A stretch of DNA of 64,000 nt from Bacillota bacterium (GTDB taxonomy: Bacteria > Armatimonadota > HRBIN16): the NCBI GenBank assembly GCA_023511455.1, contig JAIMBJ010000001.1:189146-253145 (forward strand), written 5' to 3'. Under the pieces are notes generated by a model. That model ran no database searches. It was given only the letters and a program-made list of their open reading frames with translations, and had not been told where the DNA came from. The position numbers were made by a program, and so were the translations under genes. Of the stretch, positions 1 to 8,032 are shown piece by piece. Every line of letters begins with the position of its first letter. The stretch's first letter is position 1.

Positions 1-98
1 GTTCCCAGAACCAGCCACGTGTTCAACCCTGAAGGTGCAGCCATCGTCAACACCTCGCCGCAAAGCAGTAGCAGGATGCTCAAACCGACCGAACGCAT
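1..98 (-). CDS. Secreted protein, N-terminal fragment (runs off left edge)
   Basis: An ATG at 98 opens a frame on the minus strand that stays open to the window edge (32 residues visible). It lies 2 nt after the stop of the DUF4838 gene, so the two are probably co-transcribed. The visible part starts MRSVGLSILLLLCG and continues with a hydrophobic run and an AA-like cleavage region, so it looks like a signal peptide. The mature start contains NTWLVLG. Secreted carbohydrate-active proteins sometimes open with a similar phrase, but function cannot be assigned from 32 residues. There is no strong ribosome binding site, so coupling to the upstream gene is likely. Confidence 0.6.
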   Translation of the reverse strand, partial: MRSVGLSILLLLCGEVLTMAAPSGLNTWLVLG

Positions 99-100
99 CG

Positions 101-2470
101 TCAATCTGCGGGCACCAGGTAGACCCGGTCCACCCACACCGCTTTGACGTTCGCCTGTTCTTCGTTCACATGCCTTTGCCCGTCAATGCCAGCGGCGGGA
201 GGCGCCACCCAGATGTACATGTCCGGGTTCATCTCCACGGTGCCGATGAGGAAGGGGCGGTACGCCTTCTCATCGGTGTCGGCGATTTTGCCGCGGATTT
301 CGCCAGCAGATGTCCACTTTGCGCTATCCCACACGCCTGCCCAGAAGGCATCTTTTTGCGGGTCCACACCAGCTTTCTTGTCCACCCGCAGCACCACGTA
401 CACCTTCCATCGCCCCGTGTGAGCACGCTTCGGCAGGTCAACCGCACGTATTTGATATGCCCACTCGCGGTGATTACCCAGCAGCTTGACTGCGAGCCCG
501 TCGGACGCCAAGGGGTCGCCGGCATACATGCCCCACGTGCCTTCGTTGATGATGTTCACTACCTCCTCCTGGGCGTCCACACAATGACGGGCGTTTGCCC
601 CCGCGATGCCGGTTGGTGGTGCGACCGCACGGGTTTTGCGAACGCGCTCCGGAACAACTGGGTCTGGCTCGTCCACCGCGAACTGCTCCACGAACTTTTG
701 CGGGGTCAAGCCGCCCTCGTTGACGTGCGTCATGGGCGACCAGCCTTTGGGCCCCGGTCCGGTGACCACTGCCAGCCACTCATCTGCCACTGCTTTGCGC
801 GAAAGAGGCAGCGGCCACTCGGCTCCCAGTACCAGGCACTCACGGCGCAAGCGCACCCAATTGTTCAAGAAGGCGTAACGCACGGGCTGATGCCCCTGCT
901 TCACCCGCCAGAGGATTTCCGGATTGTCCTTCACTGCCTGCTCTGCTCTCTGCCACAGCTTTTCCGCCTCGCTCAGGGTTTTGAAGTTGAAGAACGGGGC
1001 GTTGGAGCGGGTGAAGCAGCTCAGGTAGAAGTCTTTCGCCGCGTTGCTCATCAACTGCATGTAGCGCAGGATATAGGGCGCCGCCTTCCCGTAGTAACCC
1101 TTGAGGAACTCCTCGATCATCTTGCGGTCATCCTGATAGGGGTCCCACATCAGTTGCGCCAGCACCCACGCGCGTAGTTCCGCGAACTCGGCACCATGCG
1201 ACTGATAAGCGCCCTGCTCGAACAGCCCGCGCACGCCATGCTGGTGGAAGAAGCGCACGTTCGGTCCCAACGAGAAGTAGTTAGGATGGGGCTGCACGTA
1301 GTGGGCGAAGTCGGTGGTATAGTCCCAAACATACAGCCGCTGGCTCATTTTGGACCATCCGCGGATGTCGTCGGCAAACGCCTGATTGCTGGGGTGTTCC
1401 AGCGGCCGCGCGAAGTTGCACTCGATAGAACACAGGCGGACAATGACGCTGTCGCGAGGCTTAAGCGTTTTGGTGGGCTTTCGCGTGTAGGTGTAGGCCA
1501 GCGTGTCGAAGGCGACGTGCGGGAACTCTTTCTCCAGCCGCTCGGCGATGTAGTTCACCATGTCCAGCACCGAACCGGCTTGCGTTCCCTCGCGCTCATC
1601 GATTGCCTTGCAGGTATCGCACTGGCACGCGCCGTACCAGTCGTTTTGAGAGATGGAGACGATGCTTGCTTCGGGAGACTCTTTCAGCCACTGGCGCACG
1701 CGCTCCACCAGAAACTCGCGCAGTTCGGGGTTCGTACAGCAAAGCTGGGCGTTCTGGTAGGTGCGTTTACCGTTAATCAGGCTGTACCATTCAGGATGCT
1801 TTTCGAAGTAGTGCTCCGGCGGTACCAGCGGGTAGAAGGTATGCACGAAGCCTTTATAGATGATTTTGCCGCCGTGCTTCTCGGTGAGGCGGGCAGCGTG
1901 TCCGTTGTAATAGTTTCGCGCAGCCCAGTCGCCGTCAAAGGCGGGGTACCAGAACGGCTCGCGGTATTCAAAAGCGGGTTTCTCCTCGATGGAGAGGGCA
2001 GGCACACGCAGCGTGCTTTTCTTCGGGATGTGCGTCGCCCATGGCGCCCACCAGCGCACACCGCACACTTTGCTGAGGAAGCGGTAAACGGCGTACAGCG
2101 TGCCGCGTGGGCGTCCACCCGCCAGCAGCAGGTAGTTGCCTTTGGTGCGGATGGTAACCTGCTCGCTGCCGAACTCGCTGAGCTTCACCTCGGGAAACAC
2201 CGCTTCCGCCAGATGCCCCGGTCCCACGATGATACCGGTTTGGGGCACTTCGCCCGGGTGTATCTCGCGCACTTCGAAGCGCGCGCCGGTTATCTGTTGC
2301 AGATGGCTGGCAAGCTCCTCTGCCGCGTAGCGTTCCGTCTGCGTCGCGCCATACTGTATCAGCACAGGCAGGCGGGCTTTACCGCCGGTTGCCACGGTGA
2401 TCTGCGACTGTGCGCCGGTCGCACACAGTAAGACGATGATCGGACAGATCCCAACGGCGGGTTTCATCAC
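101..2470 (-). CDS. Secreted DUF4838 domain protein, probable glycoside-hydrolase-like
   Basis: A 789-residue protein with a signal peptide in the first ~22 residues (hydrophobic run ending in GAQS). The N-terminal part (about 30-150) looks like the small alpha/beta domain that precedes GH20- and GH67-type barrels, with the phrase RYAAEELASHLQQITG. It is followed by a barrel-like central region matching DUF4838 in style, with WWAPWATHIP, CDTCKAIDE and a C-terminal beta domain. Proteins of this family are secreted and usually sit in polysaccharide-use loci; the substrate is unknown. Either GTG at 2470 or ATG at 2467 can be the start; GAAGGAGG lies just upstream and fits both. A second secreted protein follows after 2 nt. 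Confidence 0.8.
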   Translation of the reverse strand: MMKPAVGICPIIVLLCATGAQSQITVATGGKARLPVLIQYGATQTERYAAEELASHLQQITGARFEVREIHPGEVPQTGIIVGPGHLAEAVFPEVKLSEFGSEQVTIRTKGNYLLLAGGRPRGTLYAVYRFLSKVCGVRWWAPWATHIPKKSTLRVPALSIEEKPAFEYREPFWYPAFDGDWAARNYYNGHAARLTEKHGGKIIYKGFVHTFYPLVPPEHYFEKHPEWYSLINGKRTYQNAQLCCTNPELREFLVERVRQWLKESPEASIVSISQNDWYGACQCDTCKAIDEREGTQAGSVLDMVNYIAERLEKEFPHVAFDTLAYTYTRKPTKTLKPRDSVIVRLCSIECNFARPLEHPSNQAFADDIRGWSKMSQRLYVWDYTTDFAHYVQPHPNYFSLGPNVRFFHQHGVRGLFEQGAYQSHGAEFAELRAWVLAQLMWDPYQDDRKMIEEFLKGYYGKAAPYILRYMQLMSNAAKDFYLSCFTRSNAPFFNFKTLSEAEKLWQRAEQAVKDNPEILWRVKQGHQPVRYAFLNNWVRLRRECLVLGAEWPLPLSRKAVADEWLAVVTGPGPKGWSPMTHVNEGGLTPQKFVEQFAVDEPDPVVPERVRKTRAVAPPTGIAGANARHCVDAQEEVVNIINEGTWGMYAGDPLASDGLAVKLLGNHREWAYQIRAVDLPKRAHTGRWKVYVVLRVDKKAGVDPQKDAFWAGVWDSAKWTSAGEIRGKIADTDEKAYRPFLIGTVEMNPDMYIWVAPPAAGIDGQRHVNEEQANVKAVWVDRVYLVPAD

Positions 2471-2608
2471 GTATTATCCTCCTTCTTCAGCATGTTGAAC
2501 TCTTACCTACTAATACTCAGCAGCCGGAGAAGTTCCTGCCCCGTGTGCTTACCTGCCCGTGGCATTACGAGATTTCATGCTGTCGGCGAAAAAAGTCTTA
2601 ACATCCCC

Positions 2609-2637
2609 TTGACAAAAGCGAGAAAGAGGGTTACAAT
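2609..2637 (+). promoter_or_regulatory. Sigma-70 promoter for the pilin gene
   Basis: TTGACA at 2609-2614 and TACAAT at 2632-2637 with a 17-nt spacer give a near-consensus promoter. Predicted transcription start is about 2644, leaving a leader of about 144 nt before the pilin ATG at 2788. I see nothing supportable in the rest of the gap upstream (2471-2608). Confidence 0.8.
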
Positions 2638-2643
2638 GAGAGT

Positions 2644-2787
2644 GTAACTCTTAAACGATTAAGACACATCGGGTAGGAGTTACAAAGGAGGCAACAGGCA
2701 CAGGTGTGCCTGATACCGGGCGCTGTAGGACACGAGGTACGGCGCATTATCCCATTCTTATCACACCGTACAAGGAGGGTGCAGTAA
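2644..2787 (+). promoter_or_regulatory. Structured 5' leader of the pilin mRNA
   Basis: The presumed transcript starts with GTAACTC (2644-2650), which pairs with GAGTTAC (2677-2683). A nested CTTAA/TTAAG pair lies at 2650-2654 and 2659-2663. A second hairpin, CAGGCAC-AGGT-GTGCCTG, spans 2695-2712. AAGGAGG ends about 9 nt before the ATG. I could not match it to a riboswitch class that I know; it may be a control element or only a stabilising leader. Confidence 0.4.
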
Positions 2788-3612
2788 ATGAACCGAAAAG
2801 CGTTTACGCTCATCGAGCTGCTAGTGGTGATAGCGATTATCGCCATTTTAGCGGCAATCCTGTTCCCCGTCTTCTCACAGGCACGTGAGAAGGCCCGCGG
2901 AGCCACCTGTTTGAGTAACCTCAAGCAGATTGGTCTCGGCGTGATGATGTATGTGCAGGACTACGACGAGACCTTCCCCATGTCCCAGTACGGTGGCGGA
3001 AGCACCGGCGTACCCCAGCAGGCGTGGTACAGCGTCATTTGGCCGTATGTCAAGAGCGGCGACCGCTACCGCGATGAGCAGGGTGTGGAGTACAGCTGGG
3101 GAACTCACGGTCTCTACGCCTGCCCGTCTTTCCCGGACCGCAACCAGAGCGGTAAGTACGGCTGCCATTACGACGTGTTTGCCGATTTCTGGAACTGGCC
3201 TGTCGGAGGCAACGATGCCCGCCATCGCGTGACGCCCATCTCCGCGCTGGAGACCCCTGCTGAGAAGGTCATGATTACCGAGAAGGGCGTCAACGACGCC
3301 TTCTGGGGATGGGTCTACTTCGGCACCTGGGAGTGGGACTGGGTGGACTGGATTGGTCGCCCGCCACAAAGAGATGGTGCTGAGCGTGCTCTGCAGCGTG
3401 ACTGCGACCTGGTGAACGACGGGGACGGCAACGCGACGTGGGCAGGCTGTGGCATGATGCCGCGCTATCGCCATACCGGAACTGCTAACGTGGTCTTCTT
3501 CGACGGTCACGCCAAGGCGATGGGACGCGGACAGATCCTGTGGTACCGCAACATCTACGTGCCGGTCGGCTTGCCTGCGCAGTGGGCATCGGAAGGCTGG
3601 TATCCGTACTGA
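2788..3612 (+). CDS. Type IV pilin-like protein, DUF1559-type (prepilin N-terminus)
   Basis: A 274-residue protein opening [18 protein letters not shown], a canonical class III prepilin leader: short positive start, alanine 5 before the cleavage site, phenylalanine 6, glutamate 10 at mature position +5, and a hydrophobic helix to about residue 28. After it come [11 protein letters not shown] and [11 protein letters not shown], the signature found in the very large DUF1559/H-X9-DG pilin-like families of Armatimonadota and Planctomycetota. The C-terminal part keeps [16 protein letters not shown], the H-x9-DG motif. It is exported through a prepilin peptidase and probably sits in pseudopili or on the cell surface; its exact role is unknown. 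Strong Shine-Dalgarno (AAGGAGG) and a near-consensus promoter suggest high expression. Confidence 0.92.
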   Translation: MNRKAFTLIELLVVIAIIAILAAILFPVFSQAREKARGATCLSNLKQIGLGVMMYVQDYDETFPMSQYGGGSTGVPQQAWYSVIWPYVKSGDRYRDEQGVEYSWGTHGLYACPSFPDRNQSGKYGCHYDVFADFWNWPVGGNDARHRVTPISALETPAEKVMITEKGVNDAFWGWVYFGTWEWDWVDWIGRPPQRDGAERALQRDCDLVNDGDGNATWAGCGMMPRYRHTGTANVVFFDGHAKAMGRGQILWYRNIYVPVGLPAQWASEGWYPY

Positions 3613-3639
3613 GCCTTCGACCCAGTGAAACCGATAATA

Positions 3640-3666
3640 GGGGCGGGGCAATGCCAGCCCCGCCCC
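3640..3666 (+). terminator. Hairpin after the pilin gene
   Basis: GGGGCGGGGC (3640-3649) pairs with GCCCCGCCCC (3657-3666) over a 7-nt loop, 28 nt after the pilin stop. It is followed by TTATT rather than a run of T, so it may attenuate rather than fully stop transcription into the next gene. Confidence 0.55.
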
Positions 3667-3691
3667 TTATTGCAGGAGGAGAGAGGGACAG

Positions 3692-3946
3692 ATGGACAGC
3701 AAAAAGAAGACGATTATCGCGATTGTGCTCATCATCATCGCCGCGCTGATATTTGCCTTCCAGTATCAGCGCACGAAGGAACCACCACCGAAGAAGGTGA
3801 CTGCCGAGGATATCAAGGCGGAGATACAGCGGATTCAGAACGATCCGAGAATGCCGCCACAGGCAAAGGCGATTGCCATTAATCAACTGCTGCAGTATCA
3901 TCCCGAGGTGGCGAAGGAACTACAGCAGCAACAGCCTGGCAGATAA
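3692..3946 (+). CDS. Small membrane-anchored protein, unknown function
   Basis: 84 residues: a lysine-rich start, one hydrophobic segment (about residues 6-24, IIAIVLIIIAALIFAF), then a charged, proline- and glutamine-rich tail outside or inside the membrane. AGGAGGAGAG precedes the ATG. It follows the pilin gene in the same direction after a GC-rich hairpin, so it may share low-level read-through from the pilin promoter. I recognise no family; a pilus accessory or a short membrane anchor is possible but unproved. Confidence 0.75.
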   Translation: MDSKKKTIIAIVLIIIAALIFAFQYQRTKEPPPKKVTAEDIKAEIQRIQNDPRMPPQAKAIAINQLLQYHPEVAKELQQQQPGR

Positions 3947-3959
3947 GGTAGCAACAAAG

Positions 3960-3983
3960 CGGGGCTTGCATCGGCAAGCCCCG
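3960..3983. terminator. Bidirectional rho-independent terminator between convergent genes
   Basis: CGGGGCTTGC (3960-3969) pairs with GCAAGCCCCG (3974-3983) over a 4-nt loop. It is followed by GTGCTTTT on the plus side and preceded by AACAAAG, giving a weaker T-rich tract on the minus side. It lies between the convergent genes ending at 3946 and 4015. Confidence 0.8.
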
Positions 3984-4014
3984 TGCTTTTCGCCCATCGC
4001 GAGGAGAGTTTCTC

Positions 4015-4527
4015 TCAAAACGGCTTTCCCCAGCGGTCCCACCACCAGCCTCGTTTCGCCGTTTCGGACCATGCCCGCCACCGGCGCAGCTGCTCTGGGC
4101 TCATCGGAACGCCTTTGCCCATCTTCCCCAACCGATACGCCCGCCACATCTGCCAGCGGTGCCACCGCCATGCCCACAGCTTGCGCAGCTTCTCGCGCTG
4201 TTCGAGCGTCAGTACCGAGCCGATTTCCTGACGGGTGTTTTGGCGCAACTCCAGCAACTGCTTGCGCTTCTGCTCGCGCGTGAGCGAGGCATCGTCGCGA
4301 ATTTTCCGCGCCTGCTCGCGGGCGTTGTCCAAAATGCTTTCTATTCTCGCTTTTTGCTCGTCGGTCAGCTGCAGCCACTTCGCCATGGCGTTCCAGCGGT
4401 GCAGACGGCGCTGCGCCAGCACATCCGGTCCGGCGCCTTTACCGGTAACCTGTGCCACCGCGGGCTGGATAAACCACATCACCAGAACGCTAATCAGCGT
4501 CAACGAGAGGACTGTCATCTTTCTCAT
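4015..4527 (-). CDS. Periplasmic LTXXQ/Spy-CpxP-like protein with Trp/Arg-rich tail
   Basis: 170 residues with a signal peptide (about 1-25, cleavage after AVA). The mature part is highly helical and holds two LTXXQ-type motifs, LQLTDEQKARI and LTLEQREKL, as in Spy/CpxP-like periplasmic chaperones and heavy-metal stress sensors. The last ~60 residues are strikingly rich in tryptophan and arginine (for example WAWRWHRWQMWR and GWWWDRWGKPF), which is not typical of Spy. It is transcribed alone, convergent with the small membrane protein. A second LTXXQ-like protein is at 21533-22045 in a sigma/anti-sigma locus. Role: probably envelope stress or metal binding, inferred from the family only. Confidence 0.75.
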   Translation of the reverse strand: MRKMTVLSLTLISVLVMWFIQPAVAQVTGKGAGPDVLAQRRLHRWNAMAKWLQLTDEQKARIESILDNAREQARKIRDDASLTREQKRKQLLELRQNTRQEIGSVLTLEQREKLRKLWAWRWHRWQMWRAYRLGKMGKGVPMSPEQLRRWRAWSETAKRGWWWDRWGKPF

Positions 4528-4700
4528 CGCCTGTTGTCACCCCCTTATTCTCTGATATCCATCTTCGTAGACGTCGGAAGGACGAAAGAGTTCATTGCCT
4601 GTAGCAGCGCCCGGCTCTTTCTGCGTAGCTCTGAAGCCAGCAGTGCAGGAGCCTCCTCGCTGTAGGGAGAAGTTTGTCCTGAGAAGCTTCGGGAGGCGTT

Positions 4701-5603
4701 GTGGTGGCAACGTGGTACGTGTGGACAATGGACGATGTCGGCGCAGGCGGCAGCGATATGGTGGAAGCCATGCGCCGTGTATGCGCCTTGTTGCAGTCGC
4801 GCGGAGTGCGCATGACCCTGTTTGTGGTACCCAAACCGAGTGGACAGCCCATGAGCGAAGAATGGGTAAACGCCCTGCGTGAGGCGCACGCAGCGGGACA
4901 TGACCTGCAGTTGCACGGGCTCACCCATGAAGATTGCTTTGAATTCGGTCCCCCGAACTGGCCGGCAACGGACATCATGCCTGCTTTCATCGAGGAGTTT
5001 GAGCGTCGGCGCGGGGAACTGATGCCACGCTACACCCTGCCGAACCTGCGCGCGCGCATCGAGGAGGGGCTGGCGATTTTTCGGCAAAGGCTGGGTGTGG
5101 AACCAACCGTCTTTCGCGCGCCCTGTGGAGCCATCTCCAAACCCATGTTCGAGGCATTGCAACAGGTGGGCATTCGTTACCACTCCTGCATGTATATCAG
5201 CGGCACTGGCTATGAGCATCTGCCGCATCGCAGTGGGGTGATTGCCCAGAAATGGGTGAGCGACATCCCCCACACTCCGTTTCGCTGGTATAGCGGTGTG
5301 GTGGAGGTGCCCATTCTGAACGAGTACACGTGGCGCGGCGCATGGCAGCGGGAGCAGGAGTTTGTCGCGCTGGCGAAGGAGGACGTCAGCCGTATCGCGC
5401 AGGAGAGCAACGTTGCGGTGCTGTTGACGCACACGCACGGAGTGGGCGATAACCTGGACTACGCCTTGCGGCTGATGGATGCGGTGATAGAGCACGTGCT
5501 CACCAACGGGCTGGGCGATTTCGCCACACTGGGCGAACTGGCGGCAAACGGGCATCTGGAACAGGCGGTACGGGGGACGGGACCCGATATCCTGAGTGTA
5601 TGA
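4701..5603 (+). CDS. Polysaccharide deacetylase-like (NodB-fold) protein
   Basis: 300 residues, no signal peptide. Family motifs are visible in order: TMDDVG with Asp11/Asp12 (motif 1), HGLTHE with His72 and His76 (the metal-binding HxxxH), and FRAPCG with Arg139. A late LLTHTHG supplies the usual last histidine motif. This is the metal-dependent NodB/CE4-like or DUF2334-like fold, which removes acyl groups from sugars or cleaves related bonds; the substrate is not known. The start is GTG 4701 or GTG 4704, with GGGAGG at 4691-4696. It is followed after 12 nt by a DegT-type aminotransferase, so the pair could act on the same modified sugar (inference). Confidence 0.82.
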   Translation: MVATWYVWTMDDVGAGGSDMVEAMRRVCALLQSRGVRMTLFVVPKPSGQPMSEEWVNALREAHAAGHDLQLHGLTHEDCFEFGPPNWPATDIMPAFIEEFERRRGELMPRYTLPNLRARIEEGLAIFRQRLGVEPTVFRAPCGAISKPMFEALQQVGIRYHSCMYISGTGYEHLPHRSGVIAQKWVSDIPHTPFRWYSGVVEVPILNEYTWRGAWQREQEFVALAKEDVSRIAQESNVAVLLTHTHGVGDNLDYALRLMDAVIEHVLTNGLGDFATLGELAANGHLEQAVRGTGPDILSV

Positions 5604-5615
5604 GGAGGCGAAACC

Positions 5616-6806
5616 ATGTATCGCATTGGCAAAGAGGAAGTAGAGGAAGTACGCAAGGTGCTGTTAAGCGGACATCTATTCCGCGTGGGCGAGGGTGTGG
5701 AAGGGCATTTGCATGAAGTAGACCAGTTCGAGCGCGAGTGGGCGCAGACCATTGGCACGGACTACGCCCTGTGCATGGCAGGAGGGGGAACCGCCGCACT
5801 CATTTGCGGGCTGGTGGGTATGGGCATCGGTCCGGGTGATGAGGTGATTGTGCCCGGTTACACGTGGATGGCAACCGCCACCAGCGTACTGGCGGTCGGG
5901 GCGATACCTGTTATCGCCGAGGTAGACGAAACGCTCGCCCTGGACCCTGAAGATGTGCGCCGCAAAATCACACCCAACACCCGGGCGATGATACCGGTTC
6001 ATATGGTGGGGCGTCCTGCCAACATGCAGGCGTTTCTGGACATCGCACGCGAGCATGGGCTGATGGTGCTGGAAGACTGTTGCCAGGCGGACGGCGGTAG
6101 TTACAGAGGCAAACGTTTGGGTAGCTGGGGCAACGCGGGCGCGTTCAGCTTCAATTACTTCAAAATTATCTCGTGTGGCGAAGGCGGCGCGTTGAACACC
6201 AGCGACCGCACCCTGTACGAGCGCGCACTGGTGTTTCACGATGGCGGCGCAGCGTTCCGCCCTTACGCTAAGGACCTGGGCATTCCCATTTTCGTGGGCA
6301 TCCAGCTGCGGGCAGATGAGGTGATGGGGGCGATATTGCGGGTGCAACTGCGCCGGCTGGATGGCATCCTGAGCGACCTGCGCCGTATCCGCAAACGGTT
6401 CGAGCAGGAGCTGGCGGAAACGCCGGGCTTACGCATCGCCCCCAATAACGACCCCGAAGGAGACTGCGGGGTGGTGGTGGCTTTCCAGTTTGACTCCGAG
6501 GCGCAGGCGCGCGCGTTTGCAGGCGAGACGGGCGGCTGGCTGCCTATTGACAGCGGCAAGCATGTCTACTCCAACTGGGAGCCTCTGTTGCAAAAGCGCA
6601 TCATGCACCATCCCGACATGAATCCGTTCCACCATCCGCGCAACCAGGGGCTTCGTACCGATTACACTCCCGACATGTGTCCACGCACGCTGGATGTTCT
6701 CAGCCGAACCGTGTTCATCTCGTTACATCCCGACTGGAGCGACGAAGAGGTCTCGCGGCGTATTGAGGCGTGTCGGCAAGGGGCGAAGGAGGCGGTGGCG
6801 CTGTGA
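5616..6806 (+). CDS. DegT/DnrJ/EryC1/StrS family PLP aminotransferase
   Basis: 396 residues, the usual length for the sugar aminotransferase family. Visible features are GGGTAALICGLVGMGIGPGDEVIVPGYTW's start region (residues 56-84), Asp154 in LEDCCQADGG, and the PLP-binding lysine K183 in SFNYFKIISCGEGG. Members transfer an amino group to keto sugars, or dehydrate deoxysugars when lysine is replaced; here lysine is present, so transamination is expected. AGGAGGCGAAACC precedes the ATG. It sits 12 nt behind a polysaccharide deacetylase-like gene and overlaps the next small gene by 4 nt, suggesting one operon. The substrate cannot be read from sequence. Confidence 0.88.
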   Translation: MYRIGKEEVEEVRKVLLSGHLFRVGEGVEGHLHEVDQFEREWAQTIGTDYALCMAGGGTAALICGLVGMGIGPGDEVIVPGYTWMATATSVLAVGAIPVIAEVDETLALDPEDVRRKITPNTRAMIPVHMVGRPANMQAFLDIAREHGLMVLEDCCQADGGSYRGKRLGSWGNAGAFSFNYFKIISCGEGGALNTSDRTLYERALVFHDGGAAFRPYAKDLGIPIFVGIQLRADEVMGAILRVQLRRLDGILSDLRRIRKRFEQELAETPGLRIAPNNDPEGDCGVVVAFQFDSEAQARAFAGETGGWLPIDSGKHVYSNWEPLLQKRIMHHPDMNPFHHPRNQGLRTDYTPDMCPRTLDVLSRTVFISLHPDWSDEEVSRRIEACRQGAKEAVAL

Positions 6807-6979
6807 CTCCGGCAACATGGTGGGCGCTGGCGTTCATTGCTGCCTGCGCGGTGTTGATCGTTTGGGTTCGGGTAAAGTATCCCCTGCCCGACCCCTCCCG
6901 GTCGGGTCGTCCCGCGCGGCGACGCGCCTCCGCCCGCCGTCGCTCGTCCAAACGCTCCTCCAGTTTACGGAAACGTTAA
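6803..6979 (+). CDS. Small single-pass membrane protein, basic tail
   Basis: 58 codons from a GTG that overlaps the stop of the aminotransferase gene (GTGA), with GAAGGAGG at 6785-6792. One membrane segment (WWALAFIAACAVLIVWVRV) is followed by a strongly basic, serine- and arginine-rich C-terminus. The overlap and binding site decide this start over the upstream in-frame ATG at 6770. No family recognised. It could be a translationally coupled accessory protein of the sugar-modifying pair, or a spurious but well-placed frame. Confidence 0.55.
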   Translation: MTPATWWALAFIAACAVLIVWVRVKYPLPDPSRSGRPARRRASARRRSSKRSSSLRKR

Positions 6980-6998
6980 ACAGTAAGCCGAAGAATCA

Positions 6999-7028
6999 CT
7001 GGCACAGTCACTTCATCTATGGTATATT
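6999..7028 (+). promoter_or_regulatory. Extended -10 promoter for phosphate butyryltransferase
   Basis: CTGGCA (6999-7004) and TATATT (7023-7028) with an 18-nt spacer and a TGG just before the -10, so an extended -10 promoter. The weak -35 fits the extended -10. Transcription start would be near 7035, about 29 nt ahead of the ATG at 7064. Confidence 0.5.
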
Positions 7029-7063
7029 GTAGATAGAGTGGCTTAAGCTGTAAGGAGGAACCA

Positions 7064-7993
7064 ATGGGTTATACCAACTTTGACGAGGTTCTTAGCGATG
7101 CGGCACGGCTGAAGAACACCCGTCTGGCGGTGGCATGTGCCCATGAGCGTTCGGTCATGGAGGCGCTGTATCTCGCGCAGTGTTCGGGCTTAGCTCAGCC
7201 CGTTTTGATAGGTGATGCCGACATCATCGAGGTGATAGCGGGCGACATCGGCTACACTCTCGAACCACACATGGTCGTCGATGAGCCGGACGACGTCACG
7301 GCAGCTCGCAAAGCGGTTCAGATGGTACGCGAGGGAACGTGCCAGGTGCTGATGAAAGGGCAGATTCATACCGCGGACCTGCTGCGAGCCATCCTGGACC
7401 GTGAAGCGGGTTTGCGCACCGGGCGGCTCATCAGCCATGTGTTCATTCTGGAGATGGAAGACCGGTTGCTGATAGTCACCGATGCCGCCATGAACATCAA
7501 GCCGGACCTGTTACAGAAAGCGCAGCTTATCTGCAACGCCGTGTACGTGGCGCGCGGATTGGGCATTGAACTGCCGAAGGTGGCGGTGTTGACCGCAGTG
7601 GAGACCATTAATCCCGATGTGCCTTCCACTATTGATGCCGCCATTCTCTCCAAAATGGCAGAACGCAACCAGATTAAGGACTGCATCGTGGATGGTCCCC
7701 TCCAGATGGACAATATCATCTCGGAAGAAGCGGCACGCCTCAAGAAGTTGAGCAGTCCTGTGGCGGGAAAGGCGGACATCGTGTTGTGTCCCGATATCGA
7801 GACGGGCAACGCGCTGGTGAAGATATTTGCGCATTCCACAGGCAGGCGCGTCGCGGGCTTGCTGGTAGGGGCAGCTGCCCCGGTGGTGCTGACCAGTCGC
7901 GCCGATACTGCGGAGTCCAAGATGCTGTCCATCGCCGTTGCCACCATTCTGGCGAACAAGACGCACATCCAGCCGGGCACGGTATCGCTGTAA
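7064..7993 (+). CDS. ptb: Phosphate butyryltransferase / phosphate acyltransferase
   Basis: 309 residues, the length of Ptb and of short Pta enzymes. It transfers an acyl group between CoA and phosphate (butyryl-CoA + Pi to butyryl phosphate + CoA) in the cytoplasm. Family phrases seen are GTCQVLMKGQIHTADLLRA, SHVFILEMEDR, DAAMNIKPDLLQKAQ, DGPLQMDN and NALVKIFAHSTG. GTAAGGAGG precedes the ATG. No butyrate kinase (buk) is next to it, which is the usual partner, so the enzyme may work with a kinase elsewhere or in branched-chain keto acid metabolism. Transcribed alone from its own promoter. Substrate preference (acetyl versus butyryl or branched acyl) cannot be fixed by eye. Confidence 0.88.
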   Translation: MGYTNFDEVLSDAARLKNTRLAVACAHERSVMEALYLAQCSGLAQPVLIGDADIIEVIAGDIGYTLEPHMVVDEPDDVTAARKAVQMVREGTCQVLMKGQIHTADLLRAILDREAGLRTGRLISHVFILEMEDRLLIVTDAAMNIKPDLLQKAQLICNAVYVARGLGIELPKVAVLTAVETINPDVPSTIDAAILSKMAERNQIKDCIVDGPLQMDNIISEEAARLKKLSSPVAGKADIVLCPDIETGNALVKIFAHSTGRRVAGLLVGAAAPVVLTSRADTAESKMLSIAVATILANKTHIQPGTVSL

Positions 7994-8003
7994 GGGAAAA
8001 ACG

Positions 8004-8025
8004 GGGGCACGCTATGTCGTGCCCC
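8004..8025 (-). terminator. Rho-independent terminator of the ABC exporter gene
   Basis: GGGGCACG (8004-8011) pairs with CGTGCCCC (8018-8025) over 6 nt. On the minus strand the stem is followed within a few bases by TTTTT, so it ends the exporter transcript; the same stem also separates the convergent ptb gene. Confidence 0.75.
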
Positions 8026-8032
8026 AGTATGG

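Noticed and set aside
1196-2431. 411-codon plus-strand frame
   Set aside because: Antisense to the DUF4838 gene, which has a signal peptide, a ribosome site and family motifs.
2706-2888. Leader peptide frame before the pilin gene (GTG 2706 with AAAGGAGG upstream)
   Set aside because: It runs about 100 nt into the pilin gene in another frame, shows no regulatory codons, and the leader is better read as structured RNA.
6999-7015. Possible sigma-54 site TGGCAC at ptb
   Set aside because: The second half lacks the GC at the right distance; an extended -10 sigma-70 promoter fits better.
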